Assembly (NCBI RefSeq): GCF_927312905.1
Contig: NZ_CAKMHQ010000036.1
Span: 1 to 56,093, forward strand
Length of the DNA: 56,093 nucleotides
Direction of reading: 5' to 3'
Source of the DNA: Candidatus Nitrotoga sp. 1052
GTDB lineage: Bacteria; Pseudomonadota; Gammaproteobacteria; Burkholderiales; Gallionellaceae
Shown piece by piece: positions 1-8,703 of the stretch (positions are counted from its first letter, which is position 1; each line of letters opens with the position of its first letter). A program made the translations under genes and the position numbers. The notes under the pieces were generated by a model. That model did no database searches. It saw only the letters and a list, made by a program, of their open reading frames with translations, and was not told the DNA's origin.

Positions 1-1
1 C

Positions 2-235
2 GAAGCGGCTAGTGCTGCTGCTGCGCGGGAAGCGGCTAACGCAGCCAAGGTTGCGGCGGAACTTGAAGCAGCCAAGGCGTCTGCTGCACAGGCAGCTGCT
101 GATGCGGCAGCTGCACGCGAAGCGGCTAGTGCTGCTGCTGCGCGGGAAGCGGCTAACGCAGCCAAGGTTGCGACGGAACTTGAAGCCGCCAAGGCGTCTG
201 CTGCACAGGCAGCCGCTGATGTGGCAGTGGCACGC
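2..235 (+). repeat. Two 117-bp tandem repeats coding an Ala-rich linker
   Basis: Copies at 2-118 and 119-235 are nearly identical and stay in frame (39 residues each). A third, diverged partial copy begins at 236. Codons are mostly gct/gcg/gca Ala with gaa Glu and aag Lys. The near identity at synonymous sites suggests a recent duplication, and more copies may lie upstream of the window edge. Confidence 0.9.
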
Positions 236-694
236 GAAGCGGCTAATGCGGCTGCTGCGCAGAATGCTGCTAAGGCGAATGCTGCACGAGATGCTGCTAA
301 GGCGGCTGCAGCACGGGAAGCAGTCGCTGAAGATTCTCTTAGTGTCCCGAGCAGTTTGCTGGCTAAGCGCAGTATCTTTTATCCAAGCGATACTGATGCC
401 GTACCAGAACAGGATAAGCGCACTGTGCAGGCTCATGCCAAGTATTTGGCTGAACATGCAAATCGATCAGTGCGTTTGGAAGGCCATGCCGATGAAAGAG
501 GGAGTAGTGAGTACAATTTGGCCTTGGGTCAACGTCGTGCCGAAGGTGTGAAGAAGATGTTGTTAGTGGGTGGTGTTAAAGAAGGCCAGATTGAGTCGAT
601 TAGTTATGGCGAAGAAAAGCCAATGTCTACTGCACATAATGAGGCTGCCTGGTCACAAAATCGCCGCACCGACTTGAACTATAACGTCAAGTAA
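2..694 (+). CDS. Pal-like peptidoglycan-binding OmpA-domain protein, 5' end outside window
   Basis: The frame is open from base 2, so the N-terminus (presumably a lipoprotein signal) lies upstream. The visible part is an alanine/glutamate-rich segment of about 110 residues, probably helical, followed by a C-terminal OmpA/Pal domain of about 110 residues. The peptidoglycan-binding signature HADERGSSEYNLALGQRRA is intact, including the Asp and Arg that in this family contact diaminopimelate. Pal anchors the outer membrane to peptidoglycan in the Tol-Pal system. The gene ends 7 bases before a cpoB-like gene, the usual pal-cpoB order. The oddity is the repetitive linker, far longer than the short linker of ordinary Pal. 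A second Pal-like gene lies at 3346-3996, and I cannot tell which is the housekeeping copy. The domain call is firm; the role as main Pal is inferred. Confidence 0.85.
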   Translation, partial: EAASAAAAREAANAAKVAAELEAAKASAAQAAADAAAAREAASAAAAREAANAAKVATELEAAKASAAQAAADVAVAREAANAAAAQNAAKANAARDAAKAAAAREAVAEDSLSVPSSLLAKRSIFYPSDTDAVPEQDKRTVQAHAKYLAEHANRSVRLEGHADERGSSEYNLALGQRRAEGVKKMLLVGGVKEGQIESISYGEEKPMSTAHNEAAWSQNRRTDLNYNVK

Positions 695-701
695 GTCAGG
701 C

Positions 702-3158
702 ATGAAGTTTCAAACCTTGCTGTTTGCAGGATTGTGTGTTGTTATAGGGCAGGCTCAGGCTGCACTATTCAGCGACGATGAGGCGCACAATCAGATCCGG
801 CAACTAGGGGAGCGCCTAACCACTCTGGAAGGTGCTGGCAAACAGCAAGTTGAAACCATCAAGCAACAATTCCACTTGCTTAATGAGCTGCAAACGCAGA
901 TCGAGGTCCAAAAAACGGAATTGCGCAAGTTGCATGGGCAAAACGAAGAACGTGTTCACAATTTACAGGATACGGAAAAGCGACAGACAAATCTCTATAA
1001 CAATCACGAAAAGGAATTGCTCAGCTTACGCGGTCAATATGAAAAGTTGATGCACAATTTGCAGGATGCCGAGAAGCGACAGTCTGAAGCTAATAAAAAA
1101 CAAGCTAGCTCTATACTAGAGCAACAAGCGCAGCTGAAGGTGCGCATTTCTCAGTTGGAAGAAAGCAGCAAACAGCAGATCGAAATCATAAAACAACTCG
1201 AGACCTTGAAGCAACATGCTAATGCTATGTTAAATCAGCAAACGCAGCTGAAGGCGCATATTTCTCAGATAGAAGAAAGCAGTAAGCAACAAGCCGAAAC
1301 CAATCAAAAACAAGTCGAAATATACAAACAACAAACTAGTTCTCTACTCGGCCAGCAAACGCAGCTCACTGAGCGCATTTCTCATCTGGAAGAAGCAGGC
1401 AAGCAACAAATTGAAACCAGCAAACAACTAGCCAGTTCTCTGCTTAGCCAGCAAACGCAGCTCACTGAGCGCATTTCTCATCTAGAAGAAACCGGCAAGC
1501 AACAAATTGAAACCAGCAAACAACTAGCCAGCTCTCTGCTCGGTCAGCAAATGCAGCTCAATGAGCGTATGTCAAATCTGGAAGAAAATGGCAAGCAACA
1601 AGTTAATGCCATGCTTGAACAGCAGCAAGCCCAATTCAAAATACGCATTTCTCAGCTGGAGGAAATCAGCAAGCAACAAATTAATTCCATTCTCGACCAG
1701 CAGCAAGCTGAGTTTAAGATAAGAACCTCCCAGCTGGAAGAAAGCGGCAAGCAACAAACCCAAGCTATGCTGGATCTCCAAGTACAGATCGAGGCTCAAA
1801 ACGCAGAACTTCGAAAGTTGCAGGGGCTGAATGAAGATTTGGATCATAGATTACAGGATACAAATCAACGGCAGAAAGATGTCTATACCGATCTGGATAC
1901 CCGTATGCGCCATTTTGAAACTGTATCTCCGCTTGAACTACAAAAGCAGATCCAGGCTCTGAATGAAGAATTGCAAAAGTTACGCAGTCATAACGAAGAA
2001 ATATTAACGCATAACTTACAGGATATGGAAAAGCGGCAGGTAGAAGCCAACAAGCAACAAATTAGTTCCATGCTTGAATTACAAAAAAATATTGAGGCAC
2101 AGAACACCGAATTGCGCAGTCAGAATGAAGAGCTTATCCACAATTTACAGGAAATAGAGAAAAAACAGAAAAATTTCAACAGTGATTTAAATAGCCGCTT
2201 ACGCCATGTTGAAACGGTAGCTGTTCTTGATTTGAAAAAAAAGATTGGGACCCAGGATGATGAAGCAAGCATGTTGCGAGATCAGAATGAAGAGTTGATG
2301 CATAACGTGCAGGAAGTGGAGAAGCGGCAGGCAGAAATTAGCAAGCAACAAACAAGTTCTCTACATAAGCTACAAGCGCAGGTTGATGCACTGAACATAG
2401 AATTACGCAAGTTGGGCAGTCAGAACGAAGATTTACTGCACAACTTGCAGGAATCGAAGCAGCGGCAGGCAGAAGCCAACAAGCAACAAACCAATTCAAT
2501 GCTCGATCTGCAAACGAAGATTGATGACGCACAAAACACAGAATTACGCAGGTTGCGCAGCCAGAACGAAGATCTGTTACGCAACTTGCAGGACGCGGAG
2601 AAACGGCAGAAAGATTTCTATATTGATATGGATGCCAGCCTGCGTCATTTTGAAGCGATAGTAGCTGGGACATCAGCACCTACTGCCGCTCAGCCCGCCA
2701 AAACGGCTGGGGGTGGAAATTCACCTCCGCCATCTTCGTCTATCAAGGCAGTTAATGGAAATGCCTTGGAAACAGATGCTGTCACCATGGAAAATCGTGC
2801 TTATGAGTTGGCACATGGCCATGTTAAAGCTGGTAACCATCAGAATGCCATTAATGCCTTCCAGGAATTTCTGAAAAAATATCCTGAATCGAAGCATGTG
2901 GCTAATATTCACTATGAGATGGGTAACGCCTATTTTGCTTTGAAAGATTACAAGAATGCATTGGACAGTTATCAGCTGTTGGTGAACAAGCATCCATCTA
3001 GCCCTAATGTACCAGACGCTATGTTAAGTATTGCTGATAGTCAACATCAACTTAAGGCTATAGTTGGGGCCAAGAAAACACTCAATCAAATAATCGCTAA
3101 ATACCCCGGAAGCAAAATAGCTGATCAGGCCAAAAAACGCCTCGACGCCCTCAAGTAA
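702..3158 (+). CDS. cpoB: Giant CpoB/YbgF-like periplasmic coiled-coil TPR protein
   Basis: 818 residues, against roughly 250-300 for usual CpoB. A signal peptide (about residues 1-20, ending AQA) precedes the family's N-terminal motif DDEAHNQIRQLGERLTTLE. Residues about 25-660 are Gln/Glu/Lys-rich heptad coiled coil built from related segments, then a Pro/Ala/Gly/Ser linker to about 690. About 125 C-terminal residues form three TPR units, e.g. NAINAFQEFLKKYPES and NALDSYQLLVNKHP. CpoB binds TolA and couples outer-membrane constriction to peptidoglycan synthesis at division. The gene follows a Pal-like gene by 7 bases and is presumably cotranscribed with it. The N- and C-terminal domains support the family; the expanded coil is unusual and its function unknown. 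Confidence 0.85.
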   Translation: MKFQTLLFAGLCVVIGQAQAALFSDDEAHNQIRQLGERLTTLEGAGKQQVETIKQQFHLLNELQTQIEVQKTELRKLHGQNEERVHNLQDTEKRQTNLYNNHEKELLSLRGQYEKLMHNLQDAEKRQSEANKKQASSILEQQAQLKVRISQLEESSKQQIEIIKQLETLKQHANAMLNQQTQLKAHISQIEESSKQQAETNQKQVEIYKQQTSSLLGQQTQLTERISHLEEAGKQQIETSKQLASSLLSQQTQLTERISHLEETGKQQIETSKQLASSLLGQQMQLNERMSNLEENGKQQVNAMLEQQQAQFKIRISQLEEISKQQINSILDQQQAEFKIRTSQLEESGKQQTQAMLDLQVQIEAQNAELRKLQGLNEDLDHRLQDTNQRQKDVYTDLDTRMRHFETVSPLELQKQIQALNEELQKLRSHNEEILTHNLQDMEKRQVEANKQQISSMLELQKNIEAQNTELRSQNEELIHNLQEIEKKQKNFNSDLNSRLRHVETVAVLDLKKKIGTQDDEASMLRDQNEELMHNVQEVEKRQAEISKQQTSSLHKLQAQVDALNIELRKLGSQNEDLLHNLQESKQRQAEANKQQTNSMLDLQTKIDDAQNTELRRLRSQNEDLLRNLQDAEKRQKDFYIDMDASLRHFEAIVAGTSAPTAAQPAKTAGGGNSPPPSSSIKAVNGNALETDAVTMENRAYELAHGHVKAGNHQNAINAFQEFLKKYPESKHVANIHYEMGNAYFALKDYKNALDSYQLLVNKHPSSPNVPDAMLSIADSQHQLKAIVGAKKTLNQIIAKYPGSKIADQAKKRLDALK
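1353..1544 (+). repeat. 96-bp tandem repeats inside the cpoB-like coiled coil
   Basis: Two nearly identical in-frame 96-bp units (1353-1448 and 1449-1544) each code 32 residues containing TERISHLEE and KQQIETSKQLASSLL. Diverged relatives occupy the flanks, with QLEESSKQQ- and LEENGKQQ-type segments from about 1150 to 1760. The coil therefore seems to have grown by unequal exchange of short units. Confidence 0.85.
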
Positions 3159-3345
3159 GTGTGTCTATGTCCGATACTTTAAAGTAAGTGCATCTATATT
3201 CTTGGTATTTTGCCAGCTAGCATTTGAGCGTCACCTTGATCATTGCGATGATAGGATTAATAAGAAGATGTTCTAGCAAGCCAAAGATGTATGCGGCTAA
3301 CGTTAGAACTTTTTTTAAAATAGCAACTTTGCGAGAGCTGATATT

Positions 3346-3996
<651 letters not shown>

Positions 3997-4003
3997 GCTG
4001 GGC

Positions 4004-4420
4004 ATGAAACTTCCCGTTTTACTGTTTGCCGGATGGAGTACCATTGCAGCATGTTCTGCACATGCGGCCTTCTTTACCGATGAAGAGGCACATAACCAAA
4101 TCCGGCAACTAAAAGAGCGCGTGTCCAATCTGGAAGGAAGCGGCAGGCAGCAAACTGAAACAATCAAGCAGCAAGCTGAAACTATAAAGCAACAGATTGA
4201 GACTCGCAAGCAGCAAACCCGTGAGGTACTCGATCTTCAAGCGCAGATCGAGACACAGAAAACTGAATTGCGCAGGTTGCGTGGGCAGAATGAAGAGTTA
4301 GTGCATGGTCTGCAAGATGCGGAGAAGCGGCAGCGAGATTCCTACATTGATCTGGATACCCGCGTGCGTCGTTTTGAAAAGCTTGAAGCAGCCGTGCCGC
4401 CCCGGCCGATAAAACCATGA
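4004..4420 (+). CDS. Short CpoB-like coiled-coil protein lacking the TPR domain
   Basis: 138 residues: a signal peptide (cleavage near SAHA), then TDEEAHNQIRQLKERVSNLE, clearly homologous to the start of the 702-3158 product, then coiled coil with QQAETIKQQIETRKQQ and LRRLRGQNEELVHGLQDAEK segments. It stops after a short Pro-rich tail at PRPIKP. No TPR unit follows. The missing TPR region probably means truncation of a duplicated cpoB, though the frame is clean and the product may still form coiled-coil oligomers, perhaps with the long paralogue. It lies 34 bases upstream of queE. The TPR of E. coli CpoB mediates part of its contacts, so this version would have reduced or different function. 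Confidence 0.75.
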   Translation: MKLPVLLFAGWSTIAACSAHAAFFTDEEAHNQIRQLKERVSNLEGSGRQQTETIKQQAETIKQQIETRKQQTREVLDLQAQIETQKTELRRLRGQNEELVHGLQDAEKRQRDSYIDLDTRVRRFEKLEAAVPPRPIKP

Positions 4421-4454
4421 AACGGCTGGCGAATATTAAATAGAGCATATTTCC

Positions 4455-5114
4455 ATGATTACGTGCTCCGTCAGCGAGCAGTTGCGCATCACCGAAATTT
4501 TTTATTCCTTGCAAGGCGAAACGAGCCGCGTCGGCCTGCCGACGGTCTTCGTGCGTCTGACTGGCTGTCCGTTACGTTGCTCATATTGCGATACTACTTA
4601 TGCTTTTAGCGGCGGACAGAATATGACAGTTGCGGGAATACTCTCTGAAGTAGCACGGTATCATACGCGCTATGTTACGGTTACCGGGGGTGAGCCCCTG
4701 GCGCAGAAAAACTCCCTGCCTTTGCTAAGTGCCTTGTGTGATGCAGGTTATGAGGTGTCGCTGGAAACTAGCGGGGCGCTGGATGTGTCTAGTGTCGATG
4801 TGCGTGTGATGAAGATCCTGGACATCAAGACACCAGCATCAGGCGAAGTGAAAAAGAACTTATGGAGCAATCTTGCTGCGTTGCATGCACACGACGAAAT
4901 AAAATTTGTCTTATGTGATGAGTCCGATTACATATGGGCCAAACAGGTGCTGCGTGAACGTGATTTGGCTGACAAATGCACCGTACTATTTTCGCCCGTA
5001 CAAGATCGATTGTCACCTACAGTACTGGCCGATTGGATTCTGCGCGATAGTTTGCCAGTGCGCCTGCAAGTACAATTGCATAAGTTATTGTGGGGCAGCC
5101 AGCAGGGAAAATGA
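4455..5114 (+). CDS. queE: 7-carboxy-7-deazaguanine synthase
   Basis: 219 residues, a small radical SAM enzyme. It converts 6-carboxy-tetrahydropterin to 7-carboxy-7-deazaguanine in queuosine (preQ0) synthesis in the cytosol. The N-terminus shows [12 protein letters not shown], the substrate-binding start typical of QueE, and the cluster-binding CPLRCSYC (Cys38, Cys42, Cys45). VTGGEPL is the SAM-binding GGEP segment. The stop overlaps the queC start in an ATGA arrangement, so the two are translationally coupled. Linkage of queE/queC to pal-cpoB is common in proteobacteria. An in-frame start a few codons later is possible but would lie close to the conserved ITEIF segment. Confidence 0.95.
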   Translation: MITCSVSEQLRITEIFYSLQGETSRVGLPTVFVRLTGCPLRCSYCDTTYAFSGGQNMTVAGILSEVARYHTRYVTVTGGEPLAQKNSLPLLSALCDAGYEVSLETSGALDVSSVDVRVMKILDIKTPASGEVKKNLWSNLAALHAHDEIKFVLCDESDYIWAKQVLRERDLADKCTVLFSPVQDRLSPTVLADWILRDSLPVRLQVQLHKLLWGSQQGK

Positions 5115-5788
5115 AGAATGCAGTAGTGTTATTGTCAGGCGGTCTGGATTCAGCCACGGTGATGGCCATGGCGAAACGGCAGGGCTATATCTGCCATGCG
5201 TTGAGTGTGGACTACGGGCAGCGCCATTATGCTGAACTTGCTGCAGCAGAGCGTGTGGCACAGGCACTGGGTGCGATTGAACAGCGTGTTATCAGCGTTG
5301 ACCTGACTGGATTTGGTGGCTCTGCCTTGACAGATACGCGCATTGCAGTGCCGGAACAGGCAACAGCAGGCATTCCGCTCACCTATGTACCAGCTCGCAA
5401 CACCATCATGCTATCGCTCGCCCTGGCTTGGGCGGAAGTATTGCAGGTGCAGGACATATTCATTGGGGTGAACGCAGTTGACTTTTCCGGCTATCCCGAC
5501 TGTCGTCCAGAATATATAGCGGCCTTCGAAAGTATGGCTAATCTCGCCACCAAGGCAGCGGTAGAGGGCAAATATTTGACATTGCACGCGCCTTTATTGC
5601 ACCTGTCCAAGGCCGATATAGTTAAACTAGGTACGGAACTTGGCGTGGATTACAGCCTGACCGTATCCTGTTACCAAGCCGATTCGGATGGCCGCGCATG
5701 CGCTGTGTGTAATTCCTGCCAACTGCGCCGGGCCGGCTTCAAGACCGCTGGAATAGTCGATCCGACACGCTATCGCATTGCAGGATGA
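5111..5788 (+). CDS. queC: 7-cyano-7-deazaguanine synthase
   Basis: 225 residues from the ATG at 5111, which overlaps the queE stop by four bases. An upstream in-frame start at 5090 would add seven residues not found before the conserved start. QueC makes preQ0 from 7-carboxy-7-deazaguanine with ATP and ammonia. The PP-loop SGGLDSAT is at residues 9-16. [13 protein letters not shown] and [15 protein letters not shown] are family signatures. The C-terminal Cys cluster [17 protein letters not shown] (about residues 187-203) binds zinc. It is the last gene of the apparent pal/cpoB/que transcript before a tRNA promoter. Confidence 0.96.
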   Translation: MKNAVVLLSGGLDSATVMAMAKRQGYICHALSVDYGQRHYAELAAAERVAQALGAIEQRVISVDLTGFGGSALTDTRIAVPEQATAGIPLTYVPARNTIMLSLALAWAEVLQVQDIFIGVNAVDFSGYPDCRPEYIAAFESMANLATKAAVEGKYLTLHAPLLHLSKADIVKLGTELGVDYSLTVSCYQADSDGRACAVCNSCQLRRAGFKTAGIVDPTRYRIAG

Positions 5789-5802
5789 TGCGCCCTGTCG
5801 CG

Positions 5803-5830
5803 TTGACAGGGCGGGTAAAGTCCGTATAAT
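5803..5830 (+). promoter_or_regulatory. Sigma-70 promoter for the tRNA-Lys/tRNA-Thr unit
   Basis: Perfect -35 TTGACA (5803-5808) and perfect -10 TATAAT (5825-5830) with a 16-base spacer. The tRNA-Lys begins 22 bases after the -10, as expected for a stable-RNA promoter. A GC-rich stretch (gcgccc) follows the -10, consistent with a discriminator of stringently controlled promoters. Confidence 0.9.
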
Positions 5831-5851
5831 GCGCCCTTCTTTAAGGGATAT

Positions 5852-5927
5852 GGGTCGTTAGCTCAGCCGGTAGAGCAGCGGACTTTTAATCCGTTGGTCG
5901 CCAGTTCGAATCTGGCACGACCTACCA
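5852..5927 (+). tRNA. tRNA-Lys (anticodon TTT)
   Basis: 76 bases with encoded CCA. The acceptor stem is GGGTCGT/ACGACCT, with one G-T pair at the first position. The anticodon loop is CTTTTAA, and the T loop TTCGAAT is standard. It is the first gene of a two-tRNA unit. Confidence 0.97.
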
Positions 5928-5986
5928 GTTTCAGTGTGCAGTTCAGGTGAATCAGAACATCTGAACGCTACACTAATAATTTTATC

Positions 5987-6062
5987 GCCGCTTTAGCTCA
6001 GTTGGTAGAGCAACCGCCTTGTAAGCGGTAGGTCGTCAGTTCGAATCCGACAAGCGGCACCA
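5987..6062 (+). tRNA. tRNA-Thr (anticodon TGT)
   Basis: 76 bases with encoded CCA. The acceptor GCCGCTT/AAGCGGC pairs fully, the anticodon loop is CTTGTAA, and the T arm carries TTCGAAT. It lies 59 bases after tRNA-Lys and before a terminator, so both are probably processed from one precursor. Confidence 0.97.
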
Positions 6063-6072
6063 ATATAAACAA

Positions 6073-6098
6073 AGGCTTGCATAGATGCAGGCTTTTTT
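6073..6098 (+). terminator. Rho-independent terminator after tRNA-Thr
   Basis: Inverted repeat GCTTGC...GCAGGC (one G-T pair, about six bases of loop) followed by a run of six T residues at 6093-6098. It ends the tRNA transcript. Confidence 0.8.
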
Positions 6099-6146
6099 AT
6101 TTCTAGTTGTGTAATGTATATGTAAGGCTGATGTAAGAAAAGCCGC

Positions 6147-6365
6147 TCAATGCCTCAGCTCTTCTATTCCAGATACGGCACATCCCAAAACTCCAACAAA
6201 TACCTCCATTCCAGAAGCCATTAACTGAAGTTGCACGGCATTTGGTTTGCCCATGTCTATCATGCCGAGCGTCTCATCTAGCGGCAATTCATCGTACTTC
6301 GACGGATAGTGTGCAACGTTGAGTGCCAGCAACCTCGCAGACCCTGCAGTATTGTCCTTGCTCAT
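6147..6365 (-). CDS. Small ORF of unknown function, doubtful
   Basis: 72 codons from the ATG at 6365, in a debris zone between the tRNA terminator and amrS. No recognisable domain and no clear ribosome-binding site before the start. The hydrophobic stretch MEVFVGVLGCAVSG near the C-terminus could be a membrane or core helix. An extension upstream to 6503 is open but looks low in coding character. It may be a fragment of a decayed gene rather than an expressed protein. Confidence 0.2.
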   Translation of the reverse strand: MSKDNTAGSARLLALNVAHYPSKYDELPLDETLGMIDMGKPNAVQLQLMASGMEVFVGVLGCAVSGIEELRH

Positions 6366-6650
6366 TTTTCGATTAGCTGGTCGACAAGTTTGTAGCGGAG
6401 CAAGAACGCCAGCGGGCTGCCCTGCCAGTCTACACGCAAGAGCAACAAGTGTAGTGTTGCACGCTAATTGGAACTTATACAACTGGTCACAGAAGAGGCT
6501 CATTGCTAAATATTATTGTGAACGTAGCAACCAAATCAAATGGTTTAATTTCTGAAAATTGACACTTCATGCAATAAATGCTGAAAAAATGATCTCAAAA
6601 ATAAGTTCCATCAAGAATGCAGCACTACTCTAGGTGGCACTGCATGTAGC

Positions 6651-6755
6651 TTGAATACACGCCCGAAGAAGTCGCTCGGATTTCGATCACCTGAAGAGGT
6701 TTACAGCGAGCTATTGCTCAATATGGAACCTACTAAATTCGCTACTAAACATTAA
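6651..6755 (+). pseudogene. C-terminal remnant of an IS30-type transposase
   Basis: Thirty-four codons read LNTRPKKSLGFRSPEEVYSE and end at a TAA (6753-6755). The LN-RP-K-LGF-(T/S)PEE signature is typical of the C-terminus of IS30-family DDE transposases. Upstream in the same frame the similarity stops at once and there is no start, so only the last ~100 bases survive. No terminal inverted repeats were identified. It marks an old insertion or deletion next to the tRNA genes. Confidence 0.6.
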
Positions 6756-6791
6756 CTGTTGAGGTTGGTTATTGAATCCGCCGTGTATTAA

Positions 6792-7892
6792 TCATGAGTG
6801 CTCCGCCCGCATGTAAACCGGAATCTGGCGTGGGCCAAACGGCTTTTCGAATTTTCCAAAACGTCCGGCAATTTTTGTTGCGCATTCCGGACAGGTGCCC
6901 TGCGGCGTAAGGTCATAATGGCGAATGTCGTACCAATCGCGCGCGATAGTCGCGTGATGGCATTTCGGGCAATAGGTGGTGCCGCCCTCCGCATCGTGCA
7001 CGTTGCCGGTATAAACATAATGAAGGCCCGTATCCAGCGCGATGCGGCGCGCCTTGCTCAGTGTGGATGGTGGTGTGGGCGGCACGTCCTCCATCTTCCA
7101 GTCCGGGTGAAAGGCGGAGAAGTGTAACGGCACTTCCGGCCCCAGCTCATTCACCACCCAAGTGCTCAGCGCCTTGATCTCGGCATCGGAATCGTTGCGG
7201 CCGGGAATGAGCAGGGTGGTGATCTCCAACCAGCAGTCGGTGTTGTGATGGACATAGGCCAATGTGTTCAGCACCGATTGTAGATGACCGCCAGTGAGCT
7301 TGACGTAGAAGTCATCGGTGAAGCTCTTGAGATCGATGTTGGCCGCGTCCATTTTTGCGTAGAACTCGCGGCGTGGCGCATCGTGTATGTAGCCTGCGGT
7401 GACGGCCACGGTCTGGATGCCCAGCGCATGGCAGGCGTCAGCCGTGTCAAGTGCGTATTCCAGAAAAATCACCGGGTCGTTGTAAGTGAAGGCCACGCTC
7501 TTGCTGCCATGTGCCTGCGCTGCTTTAGCAATGGCTTCTGGCGTAGCCCAATCCATCAGCCGGTCCATGTCACGCGACTTGGAGATATCCCAGTTCTGGC
7601 AGAACTTGCAGGCCAAGTTGCAGCCTGCGGTGCCGAAGGAAAGCACGCTGGAGCCAGGATAAAAATGATTGAGCGGCTTCTTCTCGATGGGGTCGATGCA
7701 GAAGCCGGAGGAACGACCATAGGTGGTGAGCACCATGGCATTCCCCGTCATGCCCCGCACGAAACACGCTCCGCGCTGGCCTTCGTGCAGCTTGCAATCA
7801 CGCGGACACAGATCGCACTGAATGCGACCATCATCCAGCCTGTGCCAGTATTTTGCGGGATGGCGTTCGGTCATGCCGATTGGTTCATCCAT
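6792..7892 (-). CDS. amrS: AmmeMemoRadiSam-type radical SAM protein (AmrS/PflA-like)
   Basis: 366 residues. An N-terminal Cys motif (C26-X2-C29-X3-C33-X9-C43) precedes the radical SAM motif GCNLACKFCQNW with Cys91, Cys95 and Cys98. The C-terminus has two further CXXC pairs (YCPKC, TCPEC), a possible zinc or extra cluster site. This layout matches the AmrS family, distantly related to pyruvate-formate-lyase activases. The substrate is not established. In many genomes it is encoded with Memo-like and AMMECR1-like partners, but here neither is adjacent. The start at 7892 has a weak purine-rich site upstream; MTERHPAKYWHRL seven codons later is an alternative. The family call is fairly sure; activity is unknown. 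Confidence 0.85.
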   Translation of the reverse strand: MDEPIGMTERHPAKYWHRLDDGRIQCDLCPRDCKLHEGQRGACFVRGMTGNAMVLTTYGRSSGFCIDPIEKKPLNHFYPGSSVLSFGTAGCNLACKFCQNWDISKSRDMDRLMDWATPEAIAKAAQAHGSKSVAFTYNDPVIFLEYALDTADACHALGIQTVAVTAGYIHDAPRREFYAKMDAANIDLKSFTDDFYVKLTGGHLQSVLNTLAYVHHNTDCWLEITTLLIPGRNDSDAEIKALSTWVVNELGPEVPLHFSAFHPDWKMEDVPPTPPSTLSKARRIALDTGLHYVYTGNVHDAEGGTTYCPKCHHATIARDWYDIRHYDLTPQGTCPECATKIAGRFGKFEKPFGPRQIPVYMRAEHS

Positions 7893-7961
7893 AATTTACT
7901 CCTTTTATCTTCATACCATATGGCGGTTCTTTGTATAGCTATATGCAAGTCAGTACGCACA

Positions 7962-8239
7962 CTATTGTGGACTCTTTATATAGCAGAAATCAGACAACTT
8001 ATATCCGCCATAGTTGCGTTTATGTACCTTGCCACCAATAGCATTCAACCGCTCATTTAACTCCCGCTCCTCGCGGGAAAGGCGCTCCGGCACCTGCACC
8101 ATGATGCGTAAATACAAATCACCATGCCGGCTGTTGCCGAACTCCGGCAAACCTTTTCCCTTCAGGCGCAATACGCGTCGGGCTGGGCGCCAGGAGGCAC
8201 GGTCACAGTGGTAGAACCATTCAATGTAGGCACTACCGG
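7962..8239 (-). pseudogene. Frameshifted C-terminal fragment of a DnaJ/CbpA co-chaperone
   Basis: Reading from 8239 downward, one frame gives VVPTLNGSTTVTVPPGAQPD and then runs to a stop. The next frame continues with LRLKGKGLPEFGNSRHGDLY and IMVQVPERLSREERELNERL. Joined, these are the peptide-binding C-terminal domain of a DnaJ/CbpA protein, with a frameshift near 8172-8180. The J domain and first C-terminal domain are absent, and the sequence upstream of 8240 shows no continuation. Similarity fades after LNAI (about 8036). It is a decayed remnant, not a functional chaperone. Confidence 0.7.
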
Positions 8240-8703
8240 TGTAAAACAGCGCCCAATAACTACCATTTTTTAGCTAAGTTAAACAGCTGTATATAAATTA
8301 ATACTGGAAAATTACGGCGTTGTTTACTGGAAAAATTCAGACGCTGATTAACAACGGTAGCATCACAATGAAGAGAAAAGCAGAAGCTGTTGCTACACGA
8401 TGGTGGTCGTGCACAGCCGCACCCACTGGCCGTGTCATGCTGGCTATGGTTAACCGTTTCTGCAACGCCTAGTGGGTTAGGGGCTAACATCAGTTCCATT
8501 GCCTATCGCCTGATGTAAGGAAATTAATGGATGATGAGTAACGTGCCCATACGCTGAGACAAGCCAATGCGTTTAATATTGTGCCTGCAGATGAGTTGCT
8601 AAATGCCCGAATTTCTTGGGTTGAGCTACTTTAGGCAGTTGCTGGAACGTATAGCTGCAGCATTTTGAATGCGTGGCGCGGCGATGCTAGCCAAATGCTA
8701 CAT
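8240..8703. other. Intergenic stretch, no gene recognised
   Basis: About 460 bases between the dnaJ remnant and the moeB end. One plus-strand frame around 8540-8700 reads protein-like (e.g. LRQANAFNIVPADELLNARI) but is broken by stops and has no family I can name. Probably more gene debris. Confidence 0.4.

Noticed and set aside
12-551. Long plus-strand ORF in another frame over the Ala-rich repeats
   Set aside because: It is Leu/Arg-rich shadow coding produced by the GC-rich repeat; the Pal frame explains the region with a clear domain.
1353-1544. Tandem repeats considered as a CRISPR-like array
   Set aside because: Units are contiguous, in frame and without unique spacers; they code coiled coil.
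5090-5110. Upstream queC start at 5090
   Set aside because: It would overlap queE further and add residues before the conserved start; the ATGA overlap at 5111 fits better.
7284-8060. 258-codon plus-strand ORF opposite amrS
   Set aside because: It is antisense to a gene with clear radical SAM motifs and has no domain of its own.
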